A DNA stretch of 64,000 bases from Lacimicrobium sp. SS2-24. Its GTDB lineage: Bacteria > Pseudomonadota > Gammaproteobacteria > Enterobacterales > Alteromonadaceae. The stretch is from assembly GCF_002201535.1 (NCBI RefSeq), contig NZ_NIWW01000009.1:104269-168268 (forward strand). The letters are read 5' to 3'. This document shows positions 43,773-52,392 of this stretch, in pieces. The notes beneath the pieces were generated by a model, which worked only from the letters and a program-made list of their open reading frames with translations, was not told where the DNA came from and did no database searches. A program made the position numbers and the translations under genes. Numbering within the stretch: position 1 is the first letter of the stretch; every line of letters begins with the position of its first letter.

Positions 43773-45917
43773 GTGTCAAAACCACCACTCGCGGACAGCT
43801 GGATAACACAGCGCCTGAAAGGGCATTATCACCGTCAGCTGGTCTTGATCAGTGGCGACCAACCATGGGCCATTGAACAGGCAAGAGCAATACAGCAGCA
43901 GTTCTCCGACAACGTTCTGTGGGTCGGCGAACACCCCGAAGGCATTGGTGCAGATTGCGGTGATTATCGACAGTATCTCGGGCGGGAATACGAGCTGCTG
44001 ATTTACAATGTGTACTCCGGGATCAGAGCCAATGCGCTGATGGCCTTGTCGGGTACCGTAACCCATAGCGGCCTGATGCTGTTATTGTGCCCGGATCTCA
44101 CTTGCTGGCCTGATATGCCAGATCCACAAGCCACAAAACGTGTTTCCTTTGGTTTTAAACAGGATGATACGCGTCTGTTGTTTGTGGAGTGGCTATTGCG
44201 CCAGGCTGAAACCGACCCACAGGTTTTATTATTAACCCCTGAAGGTCAATGGGGATGTCCGGCACCAGCCAAAAGTCCGCGTCCGCCTGGCACGGGGCCC
44301 TTTGCCACTGAAGACCAGCAATACGCCGTTGAAGCCATTGTTAAGGTCGCCACCGGTCACCGAAATCGTCCACTGGTAATCACAGCAGATCGCGGCAGGG
44401 GCAAATCTTCAGCCTTAGGGATCGCCGCCACACAAATCATAGAGCGTACTGGCAAGAAGATTCTGATAACGGCTCCCACATTGGCACAAACGCAAAAGGT
44501 GTTTGAACACGCCAAACAACATATGACGGTCTCAGAGCAAACCCCTTCACATTTAATCTCGGCAACTGGCGGTAGTCTGCTATTCCAGCCTGTTGATCAG
44601 ATTATCAAAACACGTACCGCCGCTGACATGCTGTTGGTGGACGAAGCCGCGGCCATTCCGGCCCCATTACTTAAAACCCTGACCACGCGCTACAGCCGCA
44701 TTGTTTTTAGCAGTACTGTGCATGGCTATGAGGGATGTGGTCGCGGCTTCGAATTGCGCTTTAAGCCCGCTTTGGCATCACTGCACCCCCAGTACCGACA
44801 GGTGAAGCTTGAGCAGCCCGTGCGGTGGCAAAGCGGTGACAGTCTGGAAAGATTTTGGTTTAACATCACGCTGATGGACAGCCCCGCCACCACTCACGGC
44901 GGCGAAACACTTATCGGTGAAACCTTATCCTTTGTACCTGTCGCTGCACAGCAACTGATTCAGCAACCTGATTTATTCAGGCAAGTTTTTCAGCTATTGA
45001 TCAATGCGCATTATCAGACCAGCCCTGACGATCTGATGCGTCTGTTAGATGCCCCCCAAAGCCGACTCTTTGTTTTGGCCCAGGCCGATCAAGTGGTAGC
45101 CGCTGTCCTCGCCGACGAGGAGGGAGGTGCTCCACTACACCCACTGGCAGAGGAAATCAGTCAGGGTACACGTAGGGTTCAGGGGCATCTTCTGGCCCAG
45201 AACCTCAGTCACTGGGTCAGCAGCGCCGCCCTCGCCAGATTACGTTATCTTCGCATTGTGCGCATTGCCGTTTCCCCTTCATTATGGGGAAAAGGCCTCG
45301 GCAGTCGTTGTCTGAATGAATTATATGACGTTGCCAAAGCTCAACAGATAGATTTCATTGGCAGTGCCTTTGGGCTCACTGCAGAGCTGGCCAGCTTCTG
45401 GTTGAAAAATCAGTTTTATTTTAGTCGACTTGGACTCAAGCAGGACATGACCAGCGGCGAACACAGTATGCTGGTGTTACGTCCCTTATCTGAATCCGCG
45501 ACCACTGCCATGAGTGAGATTCGCCATGAGTTTCAGCGCGAATTTGTTACCCAGCTCCCGGGGCCTTTCAGGCAGGTGCCTGGTGACGTGGTGAGGGGAA
45601 TACTACAGACGTTTTCCGGCCAGGATACACTTGAAGCCAGCGATCTGACCAGATTACGACGTTTTGCAAAGGGAATGGGCACCGCTGAGGCCATTTTTGT
45701 GTCTCTGCGCCAATGCTGCCTGTGGCTGTGTCAACATCAGCAGCTACAAGATGATGTCCGTCTGCACCTGCTCATCGCAATGACCCTGCAATACCACCAT
45801 GCAGCACAGCTGTGTGAAACCTTTAATCTCAAGGGCAAACGGGACATCACCCGGGCGCTGCGACAACTGCTTGAGGAAAAGATTATTTTTAATGACAACA
45901 ACATAAAATTGAAGTAA
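43773..45917 (+). CDS. tmcA: tRNA(Met) cytidine acetyltransferase
   Basis: A 714-residue enzyme that makes N4-acetylcytidine at the wobble position of elongator tRNA-Met. It has an N-terminal DUF1726 region, a helicase-like ATPase with Walker A ADRGRGKSSALG and Walker B LVDEAAAIP, then a GNAT domain with SPSLWGKGLGSRCLNEL, and a C-terminal tRNA-binding part. Length fits the bacterial family. The GTG start follows GGGGA. Confidence 0.95.
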   Translation: MSKPPLADSWITQRLKGHYHRQLVLISGDQPWAIEQARAIQQQFSDNVLWVGEHPEGIGADCGDYRQYLGREYELLIYNVYSGIRANALMALSGTVTHSGLMLLLCPDLTCWPDMPDPQATKRVSFGFKQDDTRLLFVEWLLRQAETDPQVLLLTPEGQWGCPAPAKSPRPPGTGPFATEDQQYAVEAIVKVATGHRNRPLVITADRGRGKSSALGIAATQIIERTGKKILITAPTLAQTQKVFEHAKQHMTVSEQTPSHLISATGGSLLFQPVDQIIKTRTAADMLLVDEAAAIPAPLLKTLTTRYSRIVFSSTVHGYEGCGRGFELRFKPALASLHPQYRQVKLEQPVRWQSGDSLERFWFNITLMDSPATTHGGETLIGETLSFVPVAAQQLIQQPDLFRQVFQLLINAHYQTSPDDLMRLLDAPQSRLFVLAQADQVVAAVLADEEGGAPLHPLAEEISQGTRRVQGHLLAQNLSHWVSSAALARLRYLRIVRIAVSPSLWGKGLGSRCLNELYDVAKAQQIDFIGSAFGLTAELASFWLKNQFYFSRLGLKQDMTSGEHSMLVLRPLSESATTAMSEIRHEFQREFVTQLPGPFRQVPGDVVRGILQTFSGQDTLEASDLTRLRRFAKGMGTAEAIFVSLRQCCLWLCQHQQLQDDVRLHLLIAMTLQYHHAAQLCETFNLKGKRDITRALRQLLEEKIIFNDNNIKLK

Positions 45918-45949
45918 AAAGCCCTACGTTAATTTTATCTGTATATGCC

Positions 45950-46609
45950 GTGACCGCCGTCAGCCTGCTGCAACCCGCCCTTACCAGTACCATACTGGAC
46001 AGACTCGCCGATGAACTGAGTGAAAACGGTTATTGTCTGACGCCCTCTGTGCTGCCACCTGAGCTTACAGAGCAACTGTTATTGGAAGTCCACCAGCTTA
46101 ATCATGAGCATTTTGAACCTGCGGGGATTGGTCGCGAGCGTCAACAGCAACACAATCAATTTGTACGCACGGATGCCATTCACTGGTTGAATGGCCACAC
46201 CCCGGCGCAACAGGAATTCCTTGGTCTGATGGAAACCCTGCGTTTGGCCATTAATCGCCGGCTTTTTATGGGATTATTTGACTACGAATGTCATTTTGCT
46301 CACTACCGGCCAGGGGATTTTTATAAAAAACACCTGGACGCCTTCAAGGGCCGTACCAATCGCGTGCTCAGTACCGTACTCTACTTAAATCCTGGCTGGG
46401 GAAACAAGGATGGCGGTGAGCTACTGATGTATGAGCGTGATAGCAACGACCCCATTTTGAGGGTCACGCCATTGTTTGGCCAGATGCTGATTTTTCTCAG
46501 TGAGCGCTTTCCCCACGAAGTCATGCCCGCGCAGCGCGACCGTTACAGCATTGCCGGGTGGTTCAGGGTCAACACCAGTATTGGTGGAGCCATTGATCCC
46601 CCCGCCTAA
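45950..46609 (+). CDS. 2-oxoglutarate/Fe(II)-dependent oxygenase
   Basis: A 219-residue prolyl-4-hydroxylase-like oxygenase. The iron triad is visible as HLD (KKHLDAFKGRTNRVLSTVLYLN, in parts) and the distal His in ERFPHEVMPA, with the 2-oxoglutarate Arg in RDRYSIAGWF. The substrate is unknown. The GTG at 45950 has no good ribosome binding site and lies 32 bp after tmcA, so it may depend on upstream translation or start a little later. Confidence 0.87.
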   Translation: MTAVSLLQPALTSTILDRLADELSENGYCLTPSVLPPELTEQLLLEVHQLNHEHFEPAGIGRERQQQHNQFVRTDAIHWLNGHTPAQQEFLGLMETLRLAINRRLFMGLFDYECHFAHYRPGDFYKKHLDAFKGRTNRVLSTVLYLNPGWGNKDGGELLMYERDSNDPILRVTPLFGQMLIFLSERFPHEVMPAQRDRYSIAGWFRVNTSIGGAIDPPA

Positions 46610-46703
46610 GGGTCAAAGGACCACCTCACCTGGACCGTTGCAAACGAGCCGCCAATGGGTTTTCCGGCCAGCGCCTTAGCTGGCAGTGATGCAACATAAG
46701 GTG

Positions 46704-47624
46704 TTAGAAGTAAGCCTTACTGATCTGCTCGGCTATCTTGATCAGGCCTAACTGCATGTCATCAATGAAATCATGCAGCTTTTCCTGCTTCAGCGCTTGT
46801 GGCTTAGCCTGATTCAATTGTGCCTGTAACCTCTCCACTTCCTCCACCGGCCCGTCATGTCTGGGCAACGCCATCAATAGTGCCTGTAGCTGCTCAAGAA
46901 CGTGCCCCAAGGAACGGGGAAACCGAGCTTCAAGGAGCAAAAACTTCAATACATCAGCACGATTAATTCTCAGCCGCATTTCCCGACGGTACATCTGATA
47001 GGCAGACATGGACTTGAGTACACCCATCCACTGAATGTTTTCAAAAGCCGACTGTTCGTGGGTAACTTCACGCAACAGGTTGGCGGAACGCACATCAATG
47101 ATGCGGGTGGTCATATCCCCCCTCTCAAGGTTGCGCCCCATGCGTAAAAAGGCATACCCCTCATCATGGGTCATGGTACCGGTTAGCATTCCGGTTATGG
47201 TCTGATTACCACGAATGATGCTGATCAAAGAATCATAGCGATGGCGGTGAGTCAGAACCGACTGACAGTGTTTCTTGGCTTCTAAATAGAGTCCGTTGAT
47301 TTGTTCCCAGGACTCACGGGGCATAATCTCTCGCACCGTTCGCGCGTTTTCCCGAGCGGCCGTGAGTGAACTGATGATAGATCCGGGATTGAAGGTATCT
47401 GTCACCATGTACTTGATGACACTGCGTTCATCAGCCTGCTCATAATGCTGATAAAACTCTTCCCGTGCCGACAGAATATCGACAATGGGCTCCCAGCCTA
47501 ACTTCACACTCTTAGGCAAATCTAACAAAAGATGGGAATTAACGTTGATTAACCTGGCCGTATTCTCGGCACGTTCCAGGTATCTGGCCATCCAGAAGAT
47601 ATTACTCGCTACCCTTGATAACAT
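46704..47624 (-). CDS. Alpha-E (DUF403) protein of the Anbu cluster
   Basis: A 306-residue, all-helical protein with the alpha-E signature start LSRVASNIFWMARYLERAEN and repeated helix pairs. Alpha-E proteins occur next to circularly permuted ATP-grasp enzymes, and often Anbu peptidases, and may be part of a peptide-tagging or ligation system. It starts 5 bp after the ATP-grasp gene on the same strand. Confidence 0.9.
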   Translation of the reverse strand: MLSRVASNIFWMARYLERAENTARLINVNSHLLLDLPKSVKLGWEPIVDILSAREEFYQHYEQADERSVIKYMVTDTFNPGSIISSLTAARENARTVREIMPRESWEQINGLYLEAKKHCQSVLTHRHRYDSLISIIRGNQTITGMLTGTMTHDEGYAFLRMGRNLERGDMTTRIIDVRSANLLREVTHEQSAFENIQWMGVLKSMSAYQMYRREMRLRINRADVLKFLLLEARFPRSLGHVLEQLQALLMALPRHDGPVEEVERLQAQLNQAKPQALKQEKLHDFIDDMQLGLIKIAEQISKAYF

Positions 47625-47629
47625 AATGC

Positions 47630-49081
47630 TTATGACTCCATATCTACGATCCAGGTATCCTTACTGCCACCACCTTGCGAGGAGTTGACGACGATGGAGC
47701 CTTTACGCAACGCCACCCTGGTCAATCCGCCCGTGGTCACCTGAATATCTTTTCCGCTGAGAACGAAGGGACGCAAATCCAAATGGCGAGGCTCCGCTTT
47801 ATTGCCAATCAGTGTCGGCGCGGTTGATAACATCAGCATGGGCTGGGCGATATAATTCCGTGGGTCCCTGCGGATAAGACGGCGGAATTTATCGCACTCC
47901 GCTTTAGTGGAATGGGGTCCGATTAGCATGCCATAACCACCCGATTCATTGGCCGGTTTGACCACCAGCTGCTCGATGTTTTCCATCACATAATCGCGAT
48001 CTTCCTTAACGAAGCATTTATAGGTCGGCACATTGGCTAAGGTCATCTCTTCGTTGAGATAGTAACGAATGATCTCCGGGACGAAGGCATACACCACCTT
48101 ATCATCCGCCACGCCGGAACCCGGCGCATTGGCAAGGGCGACATTTCCCGCTTTCCACGCTCGCATCAATCCACTCACCCCCAGCATAGACTCGGGATTA
48201 AAGGCTTCCGGATCGATAAAATGATCATCTACACGCCGGTATATCACATCGACGCGTGCTGGGCCCTCAATGGTACGCATGTAGACCACATCGTTATCAT
48301 CAACGAACAGGTCACTGCCCTCCACCAGCTCAGCCCCCATTTGCTGTGCTAAATAAGCATGTTCGAAATAGGCAGAGTTAAAAATTCCCGGCGTTAATAC
48401 GACAATTTCGGGTTGCTCGATTTGTCGAGGAGACAACTGACACAGCATGTCATAAAGCTGCGAGGGGTAATCATCAACAGGCAAAATATTGTATTGATTA
48501 AACATCTCGGGAAAAACACGCTTCATAACATGACGATTTTCCAGCATATAAGACACCCCGGAAGGAACCCTGAGGTTATCTTCAAGCACATACACCTTAC
48601 CTTGCGCGTCCCTGACCAGGTCAGAACCACAAATATGCGCCCATATACCCAAAGGAGGTGTAATGCCCTTACATTGGTGCAGGAAGTTTTTAGACTTGCT
48701 GAGCAAGTCAGCCGGGAATACCCCATCCTTGATGATATTCTGATCGTTATACAAATCGTTAATAAACATGTTCAGCGCTTTCACGCGCTGCTTCAGCCCG
48801 GCTTCAATCTCGTTCCACTCAGATTTATCAATAATTCGCGGAATAATGTCAAAAGGCCAGGCTCTGTCTATTGACCCCTCCTCCTCATGGTAGACCCGAA
48901 AACTGATCCCCATAACGTGGATAGCGGTCTCGGCTGCCGCCTTATACTCTTCAATATCTCTGTCATTTAATCCGCGCAGATGATCACACAGAGTTTGTGC
49001 AGGGGGCCGGGGGCGCCCGGCGGCGCGCAACAGCTCATCATACAGATCCTTTACTTTGTAGCTCCCCCAACGAATTGCCAT
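47630..49081 (-). CDS. Circularly permuted type 2 ATP-grasp protein
   Basis: A 483-residue ATP-grasp enzyme of the permuted type 2 group. Visible signatures are GVSYMLENRHVMKRVFP, VVLTPGIFNSAYFEHAYLAQQMGAELV (in parts), NAPGSGVADDKVVYAFVPEII and VVKPANESGGYGMLIGP for the nucleotide site. It should form an amide or peptide bond at the cost of ATP; the substrate is not known. It is divergent from the Anbu gene and co-transcribed with alpha-E. Confidence 0.92.
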   Translation of the reverse strand: MAIRWGSYKVKDLYDELLRAAGRPRPPAQTLCDHLRGLNDRDIEEYKAAAETAIHVMGISFRVYHEEEGSIDRAWPFDIIPRIIDKSEWNEIEAGLKQRVKALNMFINDLYNDQNIIKDGVFPADLLSKSKNFLHQCKGITPPLGIWAHICGSDLVRDAQGKVYVLEDNLRVPSGVSYMLENRHVMKRVFPEMFNQYNILPVDDYPSQLYDMLCQLSPRQIEQPEIVVLTPGIFNSAYFEHAYLAQQMGAELVEGSDLFVDDNDVVYMRTIEGPARVDVIYRRVDDHFIDPEAFNPESMLGVSGLMRAWKAGNVALANAPGSGVADDKVVYAFVPEIIRYYLNEEMTLANVPTYKCFVKEDRDYVMENIEQLVVKPANESGGYGMLIGPHSTKAECDKFRRLIRRDPRNYIAQPMLMLSTAPTLIGNKAEPRHLDLRPFVLSGKDIQVTTGGLTRVALRKGSIVVNSSQGGGSKDTWIVDMES

Positions 49082-49224
49082 CCGTTAATTCTCCTTCATG
49101 GGTTTTAGTTAAGCTGCTATAAATAGTGGCATTCATCTGACAAAATGCAAAAAAGTGTCGGAATTAACTTAACTTAGTGGAAAACTCATGCCTTGAGCAT
49201 GAACCGCTGATAAGGAAGAAAACT

Positions 49225-49965
49225 GTGACGTATTGTCTGGCGATCCGTGTTAACAAAGGGCTGGTTTTTGCATCTGACTCCCGCACCAATGCGGGGGTGG
49301 ATTATGTCGCCACCTACAGCAAGATGCACCGTTTTGTATGGCCGGAAGAACGCACTGTGCTGTTACTGACAGCGGGCAGTCTGGCGACGTCCCAAGCCGT
49401 GGTCAATGCGATTTACTCCGATCTGGAAGACCCCGAAGCCCCGTTTAATCTGCGCAAAGGCAAACACCTGTATGATGTGGCCAGTTACATTGGTTCACTC
49501 AGTCAGAAAGAACAGCAGCTACACGCTCCTGCCCTTGAGAAAAGTAATGCCAGTGCTGAAGCCAGCTTTATTCTTGGTGGACAGGTGGCCGGTAAAGCCT
49601 GCGAAATCTATATGATCTACCCGCAGGGAAACTACATCAGTGCCTCAGACGAGACACCTTATCTACAGATAGGTGAAAACAAATACGGTAAGCCTATCTT
49701 AGATCGCATTATTACCCCCAGCACCTCTCTGGAGGATGCCGCTCGCTGTGCCATGGTATCCCTGGACTCGACACTTCGCAGTAATATCAGCGTGGGATTA
49801 CCCATCGAACTGGCCATTCATACCAATAACTGCATAGAAGCGCCATGGCATAATAAATATACTGCCTTCAGCCCCATGTACAAGTCTATGCAGAAACAGT
49901 GGAATGAGGGGCTGCGGCAAGCATTCTCGGGACTTCCCCGATTTGATTGGGAAAAAGAGGATTAA
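49225..49965 (+). CDS. Anbu-type proteasome-like peptidase
   Basis: A 246-residue protein of the Anbu (ancestral beta subunit) group, related to 20S proteasome beta subunits and HslV. The N-terminus is TYCLAIRVNKGLVFASDSRTNAG, read in parts; the second residue, Thr, would be the N-terminal nucleophile once Met is removed. The GTG at 49225 has AAGGA eight bases before it and gives this exact end, whereas the longer frame to 49177 would block it. Anbu is described with alpha-E, ATP-grasp and a transglutaminase; the last is not in this window. Confidence 0.9.
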   Translation: MTYCLAIRVNKGLVFASDSRTNAGVDYVATYSKMHRFVWPEERTVLLLTAGSLATSQAVVNAIYSDLEDPEAPFNLRKGKHLYDVASYIGSLSQKEQQLHAPALEKSNASAEASFILGGQVAGKACEIYMIYPQGNYISASDETPYLQIGENKYGKPILDRIITPSTSLEDAARCAMVSLDSTLRSNISVGLPIELAIHTNNCIEAPWHNKYTAFSPMYKSMQKQWNEGLRQAFSGLPRFDWEKED

Positions 49966-51038
49966 CCGGCGCCAATAACCTTGTGCACAAAACGCAGCTT
50001 ATCCGTTGCGACACTGGAAATGACAAAAGGATACGCATCCTCCAGTCCCATACTGCGGTTTAAGGCATTGAGTACAGAAGTCAGGCGGCACCAGTCGTTA
50101 TACAGTTGATTAAAGTGCGCTTCGTTTTCTGACGCGTCGCTTTGCGGCAGCTGGAAAAGCGGATTAATCACCTGGTGGGAAGACACGCTGAAATCAAAAT
50201 CACTGGCGGTCTCCAGAGTATCAACCATATGCAGGTAATGAGCCCAGGTTTCCGCCCAATCCTCCCAGGGGTGCATACTGGCGTAGGCACTGACCCAGAC
50301 TTTATGCCATTCGGGCGCGGGTCCTTGTTCATAGTAGTTTTGCAGGGCGTAGGTATAATCTAAGCGCTCATCGCCAAACAGCTGCCTGAATTCGGTTAGC
50401 CATTGGCTTCCCCGAACCAGCTTATCCCAATAATAATGACCGGACTCATGTCGAAAATGTCCAAGTAAGGTGCGATATTGCTCGTTAAGTTCTTCGCGCA
50501 TTTTCATCCTTGAACTGTGCTCTGCTTCTTTGAGATTCAGGGTGATAATGCCCGCATTATGTCCGGTCGTAACAAAGTTCTTTACAGTCAATTCGTTACC
50601 GTATTCATCTTCAACCTGATCTTCGAGAAACTCAAAACCCAAGCCCTGCTGAGGATCCTGCTGCCGTGATACCACAGGCAACTCAAGCTTGAACAGGGTG
50701 TACAGGAGACGACGCTTAGCCTGTTCCATTCGGAACCAGAGTCGACGGTTTTCCGGCTGATTCAGGTTGGGGATAGTACGGGTCATCTCGCAAGAACGGC
50801 ACAAGTCCGATTCCTGTTCAACAGGGATCATCCAGTTACACACGTCATGTATTGAATAGTTTTTACATTGCCGATAGAGCTTGCCGTTAACGGCCGCCCG
50901 CCAGCTTTTGTTGTCAGCGTGGGTAAGGGCGCTCAATTTTCTTTCGTCCGGCAGAAAGCCCAGAGTCAGCTTACAGCTGACGCACTGGGTATTAGAAAAA
51001 TGCAGCGTATTACCACACTGACAGGAAAAGGTTTTCAT
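49962..51038 (-). CDS. Putative zinc-dependent metallopeptidase with zinc ribbon (DUF2248-like)
   Basis: A 358-residue protein. The N-terminus has Cys pairs (FSCQCGN, TQCVSC) forming a zinc-ribbon, and further Cys pairs near residue 85 (LCRSC). The middle has the gluzincin motif HESGH (HFRHESGHYYW), followed by a conserved Glu region (WEDWAETWAHYLH). It fits the putative zinc-binding metallopeptidase family that travels with alpha-E/ATP-grasp/Anbu genes. It converges on Anbu with 4 bp overlap. Confidence 0.85.
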   Translation of the reverse strand: MKTFSCQCGNTLHFSNTQCVSCKLTLGFLPDERKLSALTHADNKSWRAAVNGKLYRQCKNYSIHDVCNWMIPVEQESDLCRSCEMTRTIPNLNQPENRRLWFRMEQAKRRLLYTLFKLELPVVSRQQDPQQGLGFEFLEDQVEDEYGNELTVKNFVTTGHNAGIITLNLKEAEHSSRMKMREELNEQYRTLLGHFRHESGHYYWDKLVRGSQWLTEFRQLFGDERLDYTYALQNYYEQGPAPEWHKVWVSAYASMHPWEDWAETWAHYLHMVDTLETASDFDFSVSSHQVINPLFQLPQSDASENEAHFNQLYNDWCRLTSVLNALNRSMGLEDAYPFVISSVATDKLRFVHKVIGAG

Positions 51039-51110
51039 AAGCCTCGCTTATTGTTTATTTATACTGTGATGACACCGTTCATTCTACTACGTTGTCAGAA
51101 TATGACCTTG

Positions 51111-51722
51111 TTATTGACCAAAGCGTTTGCCGCCTTGCTGTAAATAACGCTGCTCCTGCTCGGATGAAACCCGTCCCAGCACCTTATTGCGGTGAGGAAA
51201 ACGACCGAATTCATGCACAATATCCCGATGTTCGACAGCAAAGTGATAGGCATTTAATGCGGCCAGATGTTGTTCCCCTTCAGGATACTCCTGTAACAGG
51301 GCCGCAAAGCAGGCAACAGATTGTTGCTGAACCTGTTTATCTTCAGCATGTTCCAAAGGATGGTAGAAAAAAAGCCGTTCAACCAGTCGTAATTGTTTAT
51401 CTTCACCTTTCTCGATACCTTGCTGACATAAATCCAGTGCCTTGTCGTCATAGCTAAAAGCCTGTGCAGAGCCGCGGTAGATATTTCGAGTAAACTGATC
51501 AAACAGCAATATCATGGCTAACCTACCCTGCGGATTATCGAGCCAATGCTTTAGTTCCCCTCTGTCTGCCAACTCCAGCACATTGTGAAAACGCTCTCGA
51601 ATAAGATGGTCGGTTTCTGGATTACTCCGGTACCACATTCTCTGCTTGTCAGCGGACGAGAGCTCGCCTTCAATATCACCAAACCAAAACGCCAGAATTT
51701 GTTCGTATGCTATATCAATCAT
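51111..51722 (-). CDS. DUF924 family protein
   Basis: A 203-residue helical protein with the DUF924 pattern: ILAFWFGDIEGE at the start, LILLFDQFTRNIYRG as MILLFDQFTRNIYRGS, then FYHPLEHAED, and FPHRNKVLGR near the end. The fold resembles TPR-like bundles; no function is established. The ribosome binding site is weak (AAAGTG). Confidence 0.9.
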   Translation of the reverse strand: MIDIAYEQILAFWFGDIEGELSSADKQRMWYRSNPETDHLIRERFHNVLELADRGELKHWLDNPQGRLAMILLFDQFTRNIYRGSAQAFSYDDKALDLCQQGIEKGEDKQLRLVERLFFYHPLEHAEDKQVQQQSVACFAALLQEYPEGEQHLAALNAYHFAVEHRDIVHEFGRFPHRNKVLGRVSSEQEQRYLQQGGKRFGQ

Positions 51723-51749
51723 TTTTTTTCACTTTTTCCCGTTGTCCTG

Positions 51750-51776
51750 TTGAAACCCGTTCACCTGTCCCTATAT
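51750..51776 (+). promoter_or_regulatory. Probable sigma-32 heat-shock promoter
   Basis: TTGAAA and CCCTATAT are 13 bases apart, close to the sigma-32 consensus (CTTGAAA, CCCCATNT). Transcription would begin near 51783, giving a leader of about 95 bases ahead of the small heat-shock gene. Confidence 0.65.
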
Positions 51777-51854
51777 AGGTATTGTCGGCGCCGAAAGGGT
51801 CGACAACGAACCGCCGCCGAATTATCGGGGCACAAAGGGGCACAGGCCCAATTA

Positions 51855-51876
51855 CATATTGCTTTACGAGGATATG
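51855..51876 (+). promoter_or_regulatory. ROSE-type RNA thermometer hairpin
   Basis: CATATTGCT pairs with AGGATATG through eight base pairs and a single bulged G, around the loop TTACG. This is the ROSE arrangement: UUGCU facing the ribosome binding site AGGA with the G left out. The site is followed by ATG at 51880 after seven bases. Heat should melt it and free the start. Confidence 0.75.
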
Positions 51877-51879
51877 ATT

Positions 51880-52323
51880 ATGCGTAATATAGATCTTTCT
51901 CCACTTTACCGCTCTTTCATTGGTTTTGACCATCTTGCATCCATGATTGATGCAGCATCACGCAATGAGAAGCAACCCTCTTACCCACCCTATAATGTCG
52001 AACTTTTGGGTGAGGACAAATACAGAATTACCATGGCAGTGGCTGGCTTCGATGAATCTGAACTCGAGATTCAGGTTGAAGAAAATACCTTGCAGGTCAC
52101 TGGTAAAAAAGACGCGCAGGAAAAGGAACAGGAACGTAAGTTTTTACACAAAGGCATTTCCGAGCGCAGCTTTGAACGCAAATTCCAGCTTGGCGATCAT
52201 GTCAAGGTACTGGCGGCAGATCTGAAAAATGGCTTGTTGCACATTGATCTGGAACGCGTTATTCCTGAGTCGAAAAAACCCAGAAAAATTGAAATTGGTA
52301 GTCAGCTAATCGAAAACGCGTAG
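51880..52323 (+). CDS. Small heat-shock protein, Hsp20/IbpA family
   Basis: A 147-residue alpha-crystallin-type chaperone that holds unfolded proteins during heat stress. The N-terminus LSPLYRSFIGFDHLASM is IbpA-like, followed by the crystallin domain (YNVELLGEDKYRITMAVAGF, in parts) and the C-terminal IEI motif (PRKIEIGSQ). ATG 51880 follows AGGA in a ROSE hairpin, and a sigma-32-like promoter lies upstream, so heat controls it twice. Confidence 0.93.
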   Translation: MRNIDLSPLYRSFIGFDHLASMIDAASRNEKQPSYPPYNVELLGEDKYRITMAVAGFDESELEIQVEENTLQVTGKKDAQEKEQERKFLHKGISERSFERKFQLGDHVKVLAADLKNGLLHIDLERVIPESKKPRKIEIGSQLIENA

Positions 52324-52349
52324 GTTCGCGACGATACCATGTTTCCCTG

Positions 52350-52383
52350 AAAAAAACGGGCCCTAAATCAGGGCCCGTTTTTT
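52350..52383. terminator. Bidirectional terminator
   Basis: CGGGCCCT and AGGGCCCG pair, with A7 before and T6 after. It serves the hsp20 gene and the convergent S51 peptidase gene. Confidence 0.9.
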
Positions 52384-52392
52384 ATGGGTCAA

